Below, piece by piece: positions 9,301 through 17,425 of a stretch of DNA of 64,000 bases. How positions within the stretch are numbered: the first letter of the stretch is position 1; each line of letters begins with the position of its first letter. This DNA comes from Chitinophaga barathri. Lineage in GTDB: Bacteria > Bacteroidota > Bacteroidia > Chitinophagales > Chitinophagaceae. Under the pieces are notes generated by a model, which worked only from the letters and a program-made list of their open reading frames with translations, did not search any database and was not told the origin of the DNA. Both the position numbers and the translations under genes were made by a program. The DNA lies in contig NZ_RMBX01000006.1 of the NCBI RefSeq assembly GCF_003807585.1, positions 1 through 64,000 of the forward strand. The letters are read 5' to 3'.

Positions 9301-9806
9301 ATGGGTTTAACCTGGGCATCCGCCGGTTTGAGCTGAGCGCGCTGTTTGCCGGCGTGGCCGATGTGTCCATCATGGCAAACGGCTCACGGACCGCCATGGG
9401 CGACGGTACTGCCAATGGCGTAGGCGTGGTGCCGTTCACCGGCATCGGGCAATATCCCGCGAATATCCTCAGCAACGTTACCGACCGCTGGACGAAAGAC
9501 AATCCCCGCCAGGACGCCTGGTACCCCCGCCTCACGGTAGCCAACACCTCCGATAATAACTACGTGGACAGTGACTGGTGGCTGAAAGACGGCGGCTTTA
9601 TGCGACTCAAGCAGGCTTCCCTGAGCTATAATATCATCACCGCCGCGAACCATGTGAAAGGCATCAGCCAGTTGCAGGTCTATGCTGCCGGTACCAACCT
9701 GCTCACCTTCAGCAGGTTTAAAGTATGGGACCCCGAACTGGGCTCCAACGGCGCCAAATACCCGTATTCAAAAACCGTCACCCTGGGGCTGAGGGCACAA
9801 TTCTAA
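6393..9806 (+). CDS. SusC/RagA TonB-dependent receptor with N-terminal STN domain
   Basis: About 1137 residues from ATG 6393. A signal peptide ends near ATGQ. An STN domain (about 45-105, MSLLQVFRSIKKQTGFTLVY) is the part that signals to FecR. Next come the carboxypeptidase-regulatory-like domain (about 130-205, GNALPGVTVSVNGTSRG), a TonB-box-like stretch (LNEVVVVGFGKQ), the plug (LAGKVAGVISMQSGG, LRGIGTF, IIVDGVQR, LKDASATAVYGARGANGVLI) and a 22-strand-type barrel ending LGLRAQF. It imports oligosaccharide or another large ligand across the outer membrane with the SusD at 9825 as its lid. An in-frame upstream extension to 6243 is unlikely to be translated. Confidence 0.95.
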   Translation: MMRQCMRNRHAMRFLALSCILFSMLLPATGQVKDPTLQMPVTVAGNDMSLLQVFRSIKKQTGFTLVYSNQLLNDGEKMNLNFRNTKLKDVLDFVLKNKGIVYEVRSNRIVLDRKPEETLAKPLAAQEDKREETVKGQIMDAEGNALPGVTVSVNGTSRGVITDALGIFSIGAAPGEVLKVVMIGMNTEEIKLAGQKVLKVTLTPKIDKLNEVVVVGFGKQKKVTVTGSVATVNMQDMQAPVRSLTNNLAGKVAGVISMQSGGGEPGYDNPNFTLRGIGTFAGSVSPLIIVDGVQREDVNSTYGGAFNNIDPEDVQSISLLKDASATAVYGARGANGVLIITTKRGVAGKPKVSAKVESGYNGFTILPSLLDGVSFMRLYNEAQENAGAAAPYSEETIAKTASGLDPYLYPNVNWIDRIYKDWAPMANANVNVSGGGEAMRYYVSMSFYNQDGQYNVSKANGYNPNLNFKRYDFRSNVDLNLTKTTTLSLNLAAMLVNSRYPGNSAAAIWYNSYSANPISFPVQYPDNIWAGPRNNGGNNPFNLVQNSGYSTEFRPSVQSVLSLTQKLDGLTQGLSATGRFSFDSYAEFGNQRLGTNDLWYAASRNPDGKLNLERVRNGQNFLGYSEYSSGERVMYLEGNLSYDRTFGDHTFGGLMVGTIRNRQRGTAGNVKNSIPFRNQSLAARVTYAFRDKYLFEVNMGATGSENFEPGKRWGFFPAVAAGWVISKEGFMQGQEVISLLKLRASYGTTGNDAIFQDRFGYLTYLEGGNGISFGSSPQFYGGNYARVIGTEDLTWETSEKSNLGLDIGIANQVNITVDVFRDNRKNILIQRNSISSIGGFGESAIFANMGEMVNKGVDGSVEYLAKFGRNVSLRVFGNLTYARNNIVFRDNPKFIYDYQQPEGRMHWEYFGYKAIGLFTDQDDVEKSPTQMRTVYPGDIKYADLNGDGVINDNDRTYLGKSEFPVWSYGYGFNLGIRRFELSALFAGVADVSIMANGSRTAMGDGTANGVGVVPFTGIGQYPANILSNVTDRWTKDNPRQDAWYPRLTVANTSDNNYVDSDWWLKDGGFMRLKQASLSYNIITAANHVKGISQLQVYAAGTNLLTFSRFKVWDPELGSNGAKYPYSKTVTLGLRAQF

Positions 9807-9824
9807 CGTAAAAAGGATGATCAT

Positions 9825-11654
9825 ATGAACAAACATACATCTCTCATATTACTGCTGCTGCTGACTTTCACCTCCTGCACGAAGTACCTGGACAAAAAAC
9901 CGGACAACCTGCTCACGGAGGAAATGATCTGGACGACCCGTGCAAACGCGGAGAGTTATCTCTACAACATTTACAGCCATATCTATAACACGGACGGCGG
10001 CGACTTTGCCACCATGGGCGCCAGCGACGAATCCTCCGTATCCATCGGCACGGTGAACGTGCGGCAGATGGTATCCGGGAACTGGAGCCCTTCCAGCGGG
10101 TACTTTTACAACTGGGGCGGTTATTATACCGGTATCCGGAAAACCTTTATCCTGGAGCAGAACATAGACAAAGTGCCCGGCAACCAGCTGAGCGCGGAAC
10201 TGAAAGCGCAATACAAAGCCGAAGTGGCTTTCCTGCGCGGTTATTTCTACTGGATGATCCTGAAACAATACGGGCCGTTTGTAAAAGTAACCGGCCTGCT
10301 GAGCCAGAACGAGGATTATAACAAATATCCCCGCGCGCCGTTTGACGAGTGCGTGGCCTATATCAACGAACAAATGGATGCGGCCGCCGCCGTGCTGCCC
10401 GATGAATGGGAATCCACGACCAACCTGGGCCGCCCCACCAAAGGAAGCTGCCTGGCCATCAAGGCCAAAGCCGCCATACTGGCTGCCAGCCCTCTCTGGA
10501 ACGGGAACCCGGCTTTTGCTAATTTCAAAAACCAGGACAACACACCCCTGGCGCCGCTCACCGCAGACGTTAACCGCTGGAAGACAGCCGCGGACGCCGC
10601 CAAAAAAGTGATCGACGGCGGTAAATACAAACTCTTCACCAACCTGGACAACGGCGGCAGCACCTTTGACCCTTATGCTTCCGTACGCGATGTGCATCTT
10701 ACCAACTGGAACAACGAGATCATTTTCGGAGTGGTGGGCTGGAGCCGCTGGGGCTGGACCAAATGCGTATCTCCCGGCCCGGGCGGGTACAATATGTACT
10801 GCGCCACGCAGAACCTGGTGGACGCCTTCTCTATGAAAAACGGCCGCACGATAGATGATCCGTTGTCCGGCTACGTGGAGACAGGTTTTGCAAACGCCGG
10901 CGATCCGGACCGCTCATGGGCGCACCGCACCGGTGAATGGAACATGTACGCCAACCGCGAAGCGCGTTTTTATGCGAACATCATGTACAACGCACGCCCC
11001 GTAGTGCCCGCGCAGAATACAGACGACCGCAACTATTATTCTTCGGACAACAATGCGAACGGGCAAGGCCGCGTGGAGTTCTATTACAACGGCAAATCCG
11101 GCCAGAAATCCGCCGGCAGCAGCAACATCACCGGTTACCTTCCGCTGAAACGCGTGAGCCCCGCCAGTAATATCCGGAATGATAACGTGAGTTTCCATGG
11201 CCCGTATATCCTGGTGCGGTATGCCGAAATACTGCTGGACTACGTGGAAGCCCTCAACGAATACGAACCGTCCAACCCCGATATCATCAAATACCTGGAC
11301 GAGATCCGCACCCGCGCGGGCCTGCCTGGCATCGAAGCCGTGTACCCCGATGCGGTGGGCGACCGCGAAAAAATGCGCGTGCACATCCTGCGCGAGCGCC
11401 AGGTGGAACTGTGTTTTGAAGCAGACCGTTATTATACGCTCACCCGCCGCCTGCTGGCCGGTCTTCCGAAATACACCGCCATCTACGGCCTGGATGTGAA
11501 CGCAAACGACAATGGTCTTGGTTTTTCCTTCACACAGTTCTACACCCGCAAAGTGTACCAGCAGCGTTACTGGGACAACAAGATGTACCTGTTTCCCATC
11601 AGCCTGGGTGATATAGAGCGGGACCGTGCACTGGTGCAGAACCCGGGCTGGTGA
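9825..11654 (+). CDS. RagB/SusD family outer-membrane lipoprotein
   Basis: 609 residues; signal peptide and lipobox TFTSC (Cys18) followed by TKYLDKKPDNLLTEE, the standard SusD start. The helical core (AEVAFLRGYFYWMILKQYGP, GSCLAIKAKAAILAASPLWN) and the C-terminal SusD part (YAEILLDYVEALNE, IRTRAGLPGI, RERQVELCFEADRYY, LFPIS at the end) are complete. It forms the ligand-binding lid on the SusC encoded 19 bases upstream. Confidence 0.95.
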   Translation: MNKHTSLILLLLLTFTSCTKYLDKKPDNLLTEEMIWTTRANAESYLYNIYSHIYNTDGGDFATMGASDESSVSIGTVNVRQMVSGNWSPSSGYFYNWGGYYTGIRKTFILEQNIDKVPGNQLSAELKAQYKAEVAFLRGYFYWMILKQYGPFVKVTGLLSQNEDYNKYPRAPFDECVAYINEQMDAAAAVLPDEWESTTNLGRPTKGSCLAIKAKAAILAASPLWNGNPAFANFKNQDNTPLAPLTADVNRWKTAADAAKKVIDGGKYKLFTNLDNGGSTFDPYASVRDVHLTNWNNEIIFGVVGWSRWGWTKCVSPGPGGYNMYCATQNLVDAFSMKNGRTIDDPLSGYVETGFANAGDPDRSWAHRTGEWNMYANREARFYANIMYNARPVVPAQNTDDRNYYSSDNNANGQGRVEFYYNGKSGQKSAGSSNITGYLPLKRVSPASNIRNDNVSFHGPYILVRYAEILLDYVEALNEYEPSNPDIIKYLDEIRTRAGLPGIEAVYPDAVGDREKMRVHILRERQVELCFEADRYYTLTRRLLAGLPKYTAIYGLDVNANDNGLGFSFTQFYTRKVYQQRYWDNKMYLFPISLGDIERDRALVQNPGW

Positions 11655-11688
11655 TCCATTTTATTTTGACCAATCAATCATTCACGAT

Positions 11689-12984
11689 ATGATCAGATCA
11701 TTTTTCAGATATCTCATAGCAGGCAGCCTCATGCTGGCCGCCTGTAAAAAGGACGGCGACAATAACAGGCACGTGGCCGGCGCGCCGACCGCCGTGGAAA
11801 GTTTTCTGCCCATGCAGGGCGGCGGCGGCACTTCCATCCTCATCAGCGGTGTGAACTTCGGCGATACCACGGAGGTGGAAGTAAGCATCAACGGTAAACG
11901 CCTGGCCGTAACAGGCAGCAACAGCAAACAGATCATGGCAGTAGTGCCCCGGAAATGCGGCTCCGGCAAAGTAATAGTGAAAGTGGGCGGCAAAGAAGTG
12001 TCCAGCGATGCGGAGTTCAACTATGTATTCACCCGAAGCGTGACCACATTGGCGGGTAGTGGTGTTGCCGGTTTTGCGAACGGGAAGGGAGAAGACGCCA
12101 TGTTTCGCTTCAACAGCGAAAGCTGGTATCGTGGCAGCGGCATCGCCGTGGACGATGACCTGAATGTGTATGTGGCAGACCCCGGCAATCACAGCATCCG
12201 TAAAATAGACAGCACCGGCAGGGTGACCACGCTGGCCGGCAGCCCCGAAGAAGGAGACAATGACGGCACCGGCGCGGGCGCCCGCTTCAGGATACCGTAT
12301 GGCGTAGCCGTGGACGCACAGGGAAATGTATACACCGCGGACCCCGGCAGCTGGAAGATCAAAAAGATCACACCGGACGGCGTGGTGACCACCTGGCTTG
12401 ATGCCGGGATGGAAACCTGGCAGGTAGCGGTGGATAAAACCAGCAACGAAGTATTTTTTGCCAACACCGGCGGCGGCGCCATCTACCGCATTCCTTCAGA
12501 AGGCATGAAAACGCTGGTGGCGGATGGCATCTACAATCCCGGCGGCCTGGACTTCGACAAACAGGGCAACCTGTATGTAGCTGCCAGCGGTACCCACGTC
12601 ATCCTGCGTTTGGCCAAAGGTACCTGGGCGCGGACCGTCATTGCCGGTCAGAACGACGTGCCGGGTTATCAGAACGGCGCCGGCACCGCCGCTAAATTCG
12701 CCACCCCCTGGGGCCTGGCAGTAGACGCGGATGGGAATATATACATCGCGGGGAATGGTACCTGGGATGGTGGTGCTTACAACCCGGATCAGAGCATCCG
12801 TTTTATCAAACCCGGGGACTGGCAGGTGAGCACCTATGCCGGCAGCGGTACATCCGGTTATGCAAACGCCATTGGCGAGGCCGCGGCATTTGCCGGGCCA
12901 CTGGGCGTAGCGGTGGACAAGAACGGTACCGTGTATGTGTTGGATAAGAATAATAACCGTGTAAGGAAAATCATATCAGAATAA
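11689..12984 (+). CDS. IPT/TIG and NHL-repeat lipoprotein
   Basis: About 431 residues from ATG 11689. The lipobox is LMLAAC. An IPT/TIG immunoglobulin-like domain covers about residues 30-115 (GGTSILISGVNFGDTTEVEV), then NHL beta-propeller repeats with the recurring pattern GxAVDxxGNxYVADxxNxxIRKI (residues about 120-430). It follows SusD by 34 bases and is probably surface-exposed, taking the place that SusE/F-like surface glycan-binding proteins have in other loci. Ligand unknown. Confidence 0.88.
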   Translation: MIRSFFRYLIAGSLMLAACKKDGDNNRHVAGAPTAVESFLPMQGGGGTSILISGVNFGDTTEVEVSINGKRLAVTGSNSKQIMAVVPRKCGSGKVIVKVGGKEVSSDAEFNYVFTRSVTTLAGSGVAGFANGKGEDAMFRFNSESWYRGSGIAVDDDLNVYVADPGNHSIRKIDSTGRVTTLAGSPEEGDNDGTGAGARFRIPYGVAVDAQGNVYTADPGSWKIKKITPDGVVTTWLDAGMETWQVAVDKTSNEVFFANTGGGAIYRIPSEGMKTLVADGIYNPGGLDFDKQGNLYVAASGTHVILRLAKGTWARTVIAGQNDVPGYQNGAGTAAKFATPWGLAVDADGNIYIAGNGTWDGGAYNPDQSIRFIKPGDWQVSTYAGSGTSGYANAIGEAAAFAGPLGVAVDKNGTVYVLDKNNNRVRKIISE

Positions 12985-13083
12985 ATACGCCATATCCGGA
13001 GGGAATAATGCCGGAAAGAAGCAGCGGAAACAGATGACTCATATTCGCGGCAGGAAACTGCTGCGCGCATAACAAAAATAATC

Positions 13084-14598
13084 ATGTTAAAAACAATATT
13101 GATCGTGAGCCTGCTGGCGGCCGCGGGTTGCAGCAAAAGCAACCCGCCCGCCCCTGCTGAAGCGCCCAGGCAAAATACCTTTTATGTATCACCATCCGGC
13201 AATGACGCTGCCGCGGGTACTTTGCAGGCTCCGTTGAAAGGCATCAACACTGCACTGGCAAAAGCATTGCCGGGCGATACGGTAATCGTGCGCGCGGGCA
13301 ATTATTATGAAAAGGTCTTTTTCCCGAAAGCCGGGAGACTGGAGAAAATGATCACCCTCAAAGCCTATGCGGGCGAAAGACCGGTGATAGACGGCACAGG
13401 GCTGACGGTGGCCGGGAAAGAAGCGCTGGTAACCATCCGCAACGCGAGTTATGTACAGATTGAAGGTTTTGACATCTGCAACCTGAAAAGCAGTACACCC
13501 TGGGCGAATGTAAACGGCATCGTTGCGGATGCCGGCTCTTCCAATATCATCATCCGCAGGAACAGGATCTACAACATAGAACACAATGTAGCGCCGGGCG
13601 ACGGCCGCAGCGGCCATGGCATCGAAATAATCGGCAATACGGAAGTGCCGATGAAAAACATACTGGTGGAAGAAAACGAGATACACGACTGCAACACCGG
13701 CTACAGCGAAAACCTGACCATCAACGGGTATGTGGACGGGTTCATCATCCGGAAAAACACCATCTACAACGCGGAGAACATCGGTATAGACGCAGCGGGC
13801 GGATACGCGGCAAACCCCGTGGCGGCCTACAATTACGCCCGCAACGGCCTGATCTCTGAAAACACGCTTTATAACATTGATATGTCCACCGGGCCGGTGG
13901 GGCCCGTTCACGGCCACGGCGCCATCGCCATATACGTGGACGGCGCGCGGAAGATCACCGTGGAGCGGAACCGTATCTACGACTGCGACCGTGGCATCGG
14001 TATCGTCAGCGAAAATGACGCCTACCCGACCAGCGACTGCATCGTACGGAATAATATCGTTACGGGCAGTTACCGCACGGGCATCTATCTCGGCGGATAT
14101 CTCGGGTATACCAGCGGCGGCACGCGCAACTGTTATGTAGTGAATAATACACTGGTAACAAACAACCGCGAACGCGGCGCATTCGGGGAAATAGAAGGGG
14201 AGCTGCGGCTGACGGAACAGTGTTTTGACAATGTGATCCGCAACAACCTCGTAGTGGCCGGGCCGGACGACCTCTTTCTGCACAAATACACTAACACCGG
14301 CAGCGGCAACGTGATAGATAACAATCTTTATTTCTCCGCCTCTCCCTCCGGCTGGATATGGAATACCACGAACGGTACGCCCTTCATGGATTTTAACGCC
14401 TGGAAAGCAGCCAGCGGAGTGGACGCGGGGTCTATTGCAGGAAGCGATCCGCTGCTGACGGAAGATTTCCGCATCCCGGCAAACTCCCCTGCAAAACAGG
14501 CGGGATATGTCTTGCCCGCGGATGTGATCGGCACGCTGGACTTTTCAGGCCAGCCGCGTATTCAGAATAATAAAGTAAGTATCGGCGCGCATCAATAA
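13084..14598 (+). CDS. Right-handed parallel beta-helix lipoprotein (polysaccharide-lyase-like)
   Basis: 504 residues; lipobox AAAGC (Cys16). The N-terminal YVSPSGNDAAAGTLQAPLKG and GDTVIVRAGNYYEKV are typical of secreted pectate-lyase-fold proteins, followed by many beta-helix rungs (IIIRRNRIYNIEHN, ILVEENEIHDCNTG, FIIRKNTIYNAENIG). It is the last gene of the sigma/FecR/SusC/SusD locus, so a role in cleaving or binding the acidic polysaccharide imported by that locus is likely. Catalytic residues cannot be assigned from the fold alone. Its 3' end overlaps the convergent gene at 14592 by 7 bases. Confidence 0.85.
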   Translation: MLKTILIVSLLAAAGCSKSNPPAPAEAPRQNTFYVSPSGNDAAAGTLQAPLKGINTALAKALPGDTVIVRAGNYYEKVFFPKAGRLEKMITLKAYAGERPVIDGTGLTVAGKEALVTIRNASYVQIEGFDICNLKSSTPWANVNGIVADAGSSNIIIRRNRIYNIEHNVAPGDGRSGHGIEIIGNTEVPMKNILVEENEIHDCNTGYSENLTINGYVDGFIIRKNTIYNAENIGIDAAGGYAANPVAAYNYARNGLISENTLYNIDMSTGPVGPVHGHGAIAIYVDGARKITVERNRIYDCDRGIGIVSENDAYPTSDCIVRNNIVTGSYRTGIYLGGYLGYTSGGTRNCYVVNNTLVTNNRERGAFGEIEGELRLTEQCFDNVIRNNLVVAGPDDLFLHKYTNTGSGNVIDNNLYFSASPSGWIWNTTNGTPFMDFNAWKAASGVDAGSIAGSDPLLTEDFRIPANSPAKQAGYVLPADVIGTLDFSGQPRIQNNKVSIGAHQ

Positions 14599-14867
14599 AA
14601 AACAGTCATCAGGATAGTTATGGTAACGGCTATCCCGATGATGCCGCCCAATATGCTGGCCACCGCGTCTTTTATTTCGTGGTGGCCTTTGCCGGTGATC
14701 CTGGAGAACAGCTCAAACCCATAGCTGATGCCGATTACCGCTACCAGCGCCAGGATGCCGGACACTACCATGCGGCCCGGCGCTATATATTCCGCCACGA
14801 TCTGCAAAATGCTCCCCATCGGTATCCCTACAAAAAAATGCCGCCATTTGTCTTCCGCTATCTTCAT
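14592..14867 (-). CDS. Small membrane protein of unknown function
   Basis: 91 residues with two or three hydrophobic segments (about 15-30, 33-52 and 70-90) and a conserved-looking centre (YGFELFSRITGKGHHEIKDAVASILGG) that recalls the VanZ/putative-periplasmic-lipoprotein class (charged loop with His and Asp before the last helix). It converges with and overlaps the beta-helix gene. Function not recognised. Confidence 0.7.
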   Translation of the reverse strand: MKIAEDKWRHFFVGIPMGSILQIVAEYIAPGRMVVSGILALVAVIGISYGFELFSRITGKGHHEIKDAVASILGGIIGIAVTITILMTVFY

Positions 14868-14978
14868 GTATTGTTGCTAAAGTTGTTTCTAAGCTACGAA
14901 AAAAGCGCCGCGCAACACATCTATTTGCATCTTTAACGGAATGGCAGTATTTTATTCGCTGGTTAAATCCGGTTTTAT

Positions 14979-15764
14979 ATGAAATATTCCACCCTTTGTC
15001 TTTTCTTATGTTTGCTGACTGCCCTGTTTTCGGACGCTTCGGCCACTACGCCACCGCCCGCCCGGGAATTTTACCAGATCAAGGTCTATCATCTCAAAAC
15101 AGAAACCCAGGTACAGCGCGTGGATAGTTTTCTGTCCATGGCTTACCTTCCCGCATTGCACCGCGCAGGGATCCGGAAAGTAGGCGTGTTCAAACCTATC
15201 CAGCAGGATACGGCCGATCTGAAGATCTATGTGCTCATTCCATTCCGTTCGCTGGAGCAGTTCGAAAAGCTGGACGCCGTGCTGGGTAAAGACCAGGCAT
15301 TTGCCAAAGCAGGCGCTTCGTACATAGACGCCGTTTATAACAACGCTCCGTATACGCGCCTGGAGTCTATCCTGCTGAAGGCCTTCAGGGATCAGCCGGT
15401 GCTTCAGCTGCCCGGCTTTACCGGCCCCAAAAGCGAACGCGTATACGAATTACGCAGCTACGAAGGCCCCACGGAAAAATATTATGTAAATAAAGTAAAG
15501 ATGTTCAACGACGGCAATGAAGTAGGCCTGTTCAAAAGATTAGGTTTTAACGCAGTGTTCTACGGTGAAGTGATATCCGGCGGTAATATGCCGAACCTGA
15601 TGTACATGACCACCTTCAAAGACCGCGCGGACAGGGATGCCCACTGGAAAACATTCAGCGCAGACGCGGAATGGAAAACACTCTCCGCGATGCAGGAGTA
15701 TAAGAACAATGTGAGTAAGAATACTCAGTACTTCCTGCGCCCGGTTGAATATTCAGATATTTGA
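14979..15764 (+). CDS. NIPSNAP family protein, secreted
   Basis: 261 residues; signal peptide (1-22, ending ASAT). There are two ferredoxin-like NIPSNAP halves: an N-terminal one (REFYQIKVYHLKTETQVQRV) and a C-terminal one (ERVYELRSYEGPTEKYYVNK, then FYGEVISGGNMPNLMYMTTF). NIPSNAP proteins in Bacteroidota commonly lie near carbohydrate genes; the molecular role is unknown. It lies between the polysaccharide locus and the ROK operon. Confidence 0.88.
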   Translation: MKYSTLCLFLCLLTALFSDASATTPPPAREFYQIKVYHLKTETQVQRVDSFLSMAYLPALHRAGIRKVGVFKPIQQDTADLKIYVLIPFRSLEQFEKLDAVLGKDQAFAKAGASYIDAVYNNAPYTRLESILLKAFRDQPVLQLPGFTGPKSERVYELRSYEGPTEKYYVNKVKMFNDGNEVGLFKRLGFNAVFYGEVISGGNMPNLMYMTTFKDRADRDAHWKTFSADAEWKTLSAMQEYKNNVSKNTQYFLRPVEYSDI

Positions 15765-15793
15765 TTAACTTGGTGGTGAACTAAACCTATGCC

Positions 15794-16204
15794 ATGAAAC
15801 AAAAACCATCGTTAGCATTCGTAGCTGCCTCCTGGGTTGCCCTGTTCACGGGTATGCTCGGGTACATCATCGGTCTCTGGAACGCTGAAATGCAGCTCAA
15901 TGAAAAGGGGTATTATTTCACGATCCTTATGTACGGTTTATTTGCCGCCGTTTCCGTTCAGAAGTGCGTACGGGACAGGCTGGAAGGCGTTCCTGTAACG
16001 GACATCTATTACGGCATCAGCTGGGTATCCATGCTGCTCACCATCATTCTGCTGATAGTAGGTTTGTGGAATGCGACATTGCTCCCCAGTGAAAAAGGTT
16101 TCTATGCGTTCGCGTTCCTGCTGAGCATATTTGGGGCCATTGCCGTACAGAAAAACACGCGTGACACGCAGGCTGCCAAAGCCGGTGTTACCGAAGAAAA
16201 GTAA
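15794..16204 (+). CDS. YiaA/YiaB-like inner-membrane protein
   Basis: 136 residues with four hydrophobic helices arranged as two repeats: [20 protein letters not shown] with [15 protein letters not shown], and [19 protein letters not shown] with [16 protein letters not shown]. The duplicated LWNAx(x)LxEKGFY element is the YiaA/B two-helix domain. Role unknown. It follows the NIPSNAP gene by 29 bases and is closed by a strong terminator. Confidence 0.85.
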   Translation: MKQKPSLAFVAASWVALFTGMLGYIIGLWNAEMQLNEKGYYFTILMYGLFAAVSVQKCVRDRLEGVPVTDIYYGISWVSMLLTIILLIVGLWNATLLPSEKGFYAFAFLLSIFGAIAVQKNTRDTQAAKAGVTEEK

Positions 16205-16222
16205 ACTTTCCTGAATTCTATG

Positions 16223-16257
16223 AAAGGCCATCTCCTGTAAAGGAGTGGCCTTTTTTT
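16223..16257 (+). terminator. Rho-independent terminator after the YiaA-like gene
   Basis: Stem AGGCCA-t-CTCC / GGAG-TGGCCT with loop tgtaaa, followed by seven T. It closes the NIPSNAP/YiaA unit; no gene lies between it and the ROK gene at 16353. Confidence 0.85.
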
Positions 16258-16352
16258 GTTCCGGGTAACGGCAAGCGGACGATAGACTGTCTTATTACCA
16301 GGTACGTTATGAAACATGCGGCGGTTGTTTTCCCACTCACAAAAAACAAACG

Positions 16353-17294
16353 ATGGCAGTACTTTCTATTGATCTTGGCGGCACCAAACTCGCGTCCGCA
16401 CTGTTTTCGCAGGCCGGGCCCGCCGGCAGCGTCACGTATCACCCTTTGGAAAAAAGAAGCGGCAAAGCCGTGGGAGAGATGATCTCCGGCTGTATCCTTT
16501 CCCGGATGCGGGAAACGGATATTACCGCCATCGGGGTGGCGGTGCCGGGCATCAGCCGCCGCGAGACCGGTACGGTGTGGGCGCCGAATATTCCCGGTTG
16601 GGACGATTATCCGCTGCTGCGGGAGATACGGGAAGTGTGCGGCGATATCCCCGTATTTATCGAAGGAGACAGGGCTTGTTATATCATGGGCGAAGCCTGG
16701 CAGGGGAATGCCAAAGGATGCAGCGACGCGGTGTTCCTGGCAGTGGGTACGGGCATCGGCGCGGGCATCTTGTCAGATGGCAGGGTGCTGCGCGGCGCGG
16801 CGGATATTGCGGGCGCTATTGGCTGGCTTGCGCTGGACAGGCCGTATAAAACGGATTACAACGCCAGCGGTTGCCTGGAAAGCCAGGCCTCAGGAGAAGG
16901 TATCGCAAAAGTAGCGGAGAGGCTGATCGAAGAAGATGCCGCCTACCAGGGTATGCTGGCGAAAGAAGGGATCACGGCCGGTGATGTGATGGAGGCATTT
17001 GAGCGGAATGATCGTATAGCCATACAGGTATTTAACCAATGTATAGAACTGTGGGGAATGACGGTGGCCAACCTCGTAAGCCTCTTCAACCCGCAGAAGA
17101 TCATATTCGGCGGCGGTGTGTTTGGCCCCGCGGTGCGTTTCCTTCCCGCTATCCGCACGGAAGCCGCCAAATGGGCGCAGCCCGTGAGCATGGGCCAGGT
17201 GAAACTGGAAGCCGCCGGCCTTGGGAACCTGGCAGGATTGTACGGCGCCGCCTGTATTGCGATGCATGGGGCGGCGGATAAAGGAACTGTTTAA
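16353..17294 (+). CDS. ROK family sugar kinase
   Basis: 313 residues. The N-terminal ATP-binding DLGGTK motif (6-11), a second phosphate loop (AVGTGIGAGILSDGRVLRGA) and the ROK C-terminal signature GNLAGLYGAACIAM are present. The ROK zinc site normally carries several cysteines (CxCGxxGCxE); here it is NASGCLESQASG with a single Cys, so zinc binding may be lost or altered. It heads an operon with a sugar-type MFS transporter and a SIS-domain protein, which suggests phosphorylation of an imported hexose or amino sugar. Confidence 0.88.
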   Translation: MAVLSIDLGGTKLASALFSQAGPAGSVTYHPLEKRSGKAVGEMISGCILSRMRETDITAIGVAVPGISRRETGTVWAPNIPGWDDYPLLREIREVCGDIPVFIEGDRACYIMGEAWQGNAKGCSDAVFLAVGTGIGAGILSDGRVLRGAADIAGAIGWLALDRPYKTDYNASGCLESQASGEGIAKVAERLIEEDAAYQGMLAKEGITAGDVMEAFERNDRIAIQVFNQCIELWGMTVANLVSLFNPQKIIFGGGVFGPAVRFLPAIRTEAAKWAQPVSMGQVKLEAAGLGNLAGLYGAACIAMHGAADKGTV

Positions 17295-17425
17295 GAACGA
17301 TATGGAATGCCCGTCAATAATGGACAGGCAAGCGGTATGGTAAACAGGATGCTGTATGGAATGCCCCGCGCAATTGCGGATGGCAGGCATGAAACATGTC
17401 ATCCTTATGATTAACCTGGTGAAGT

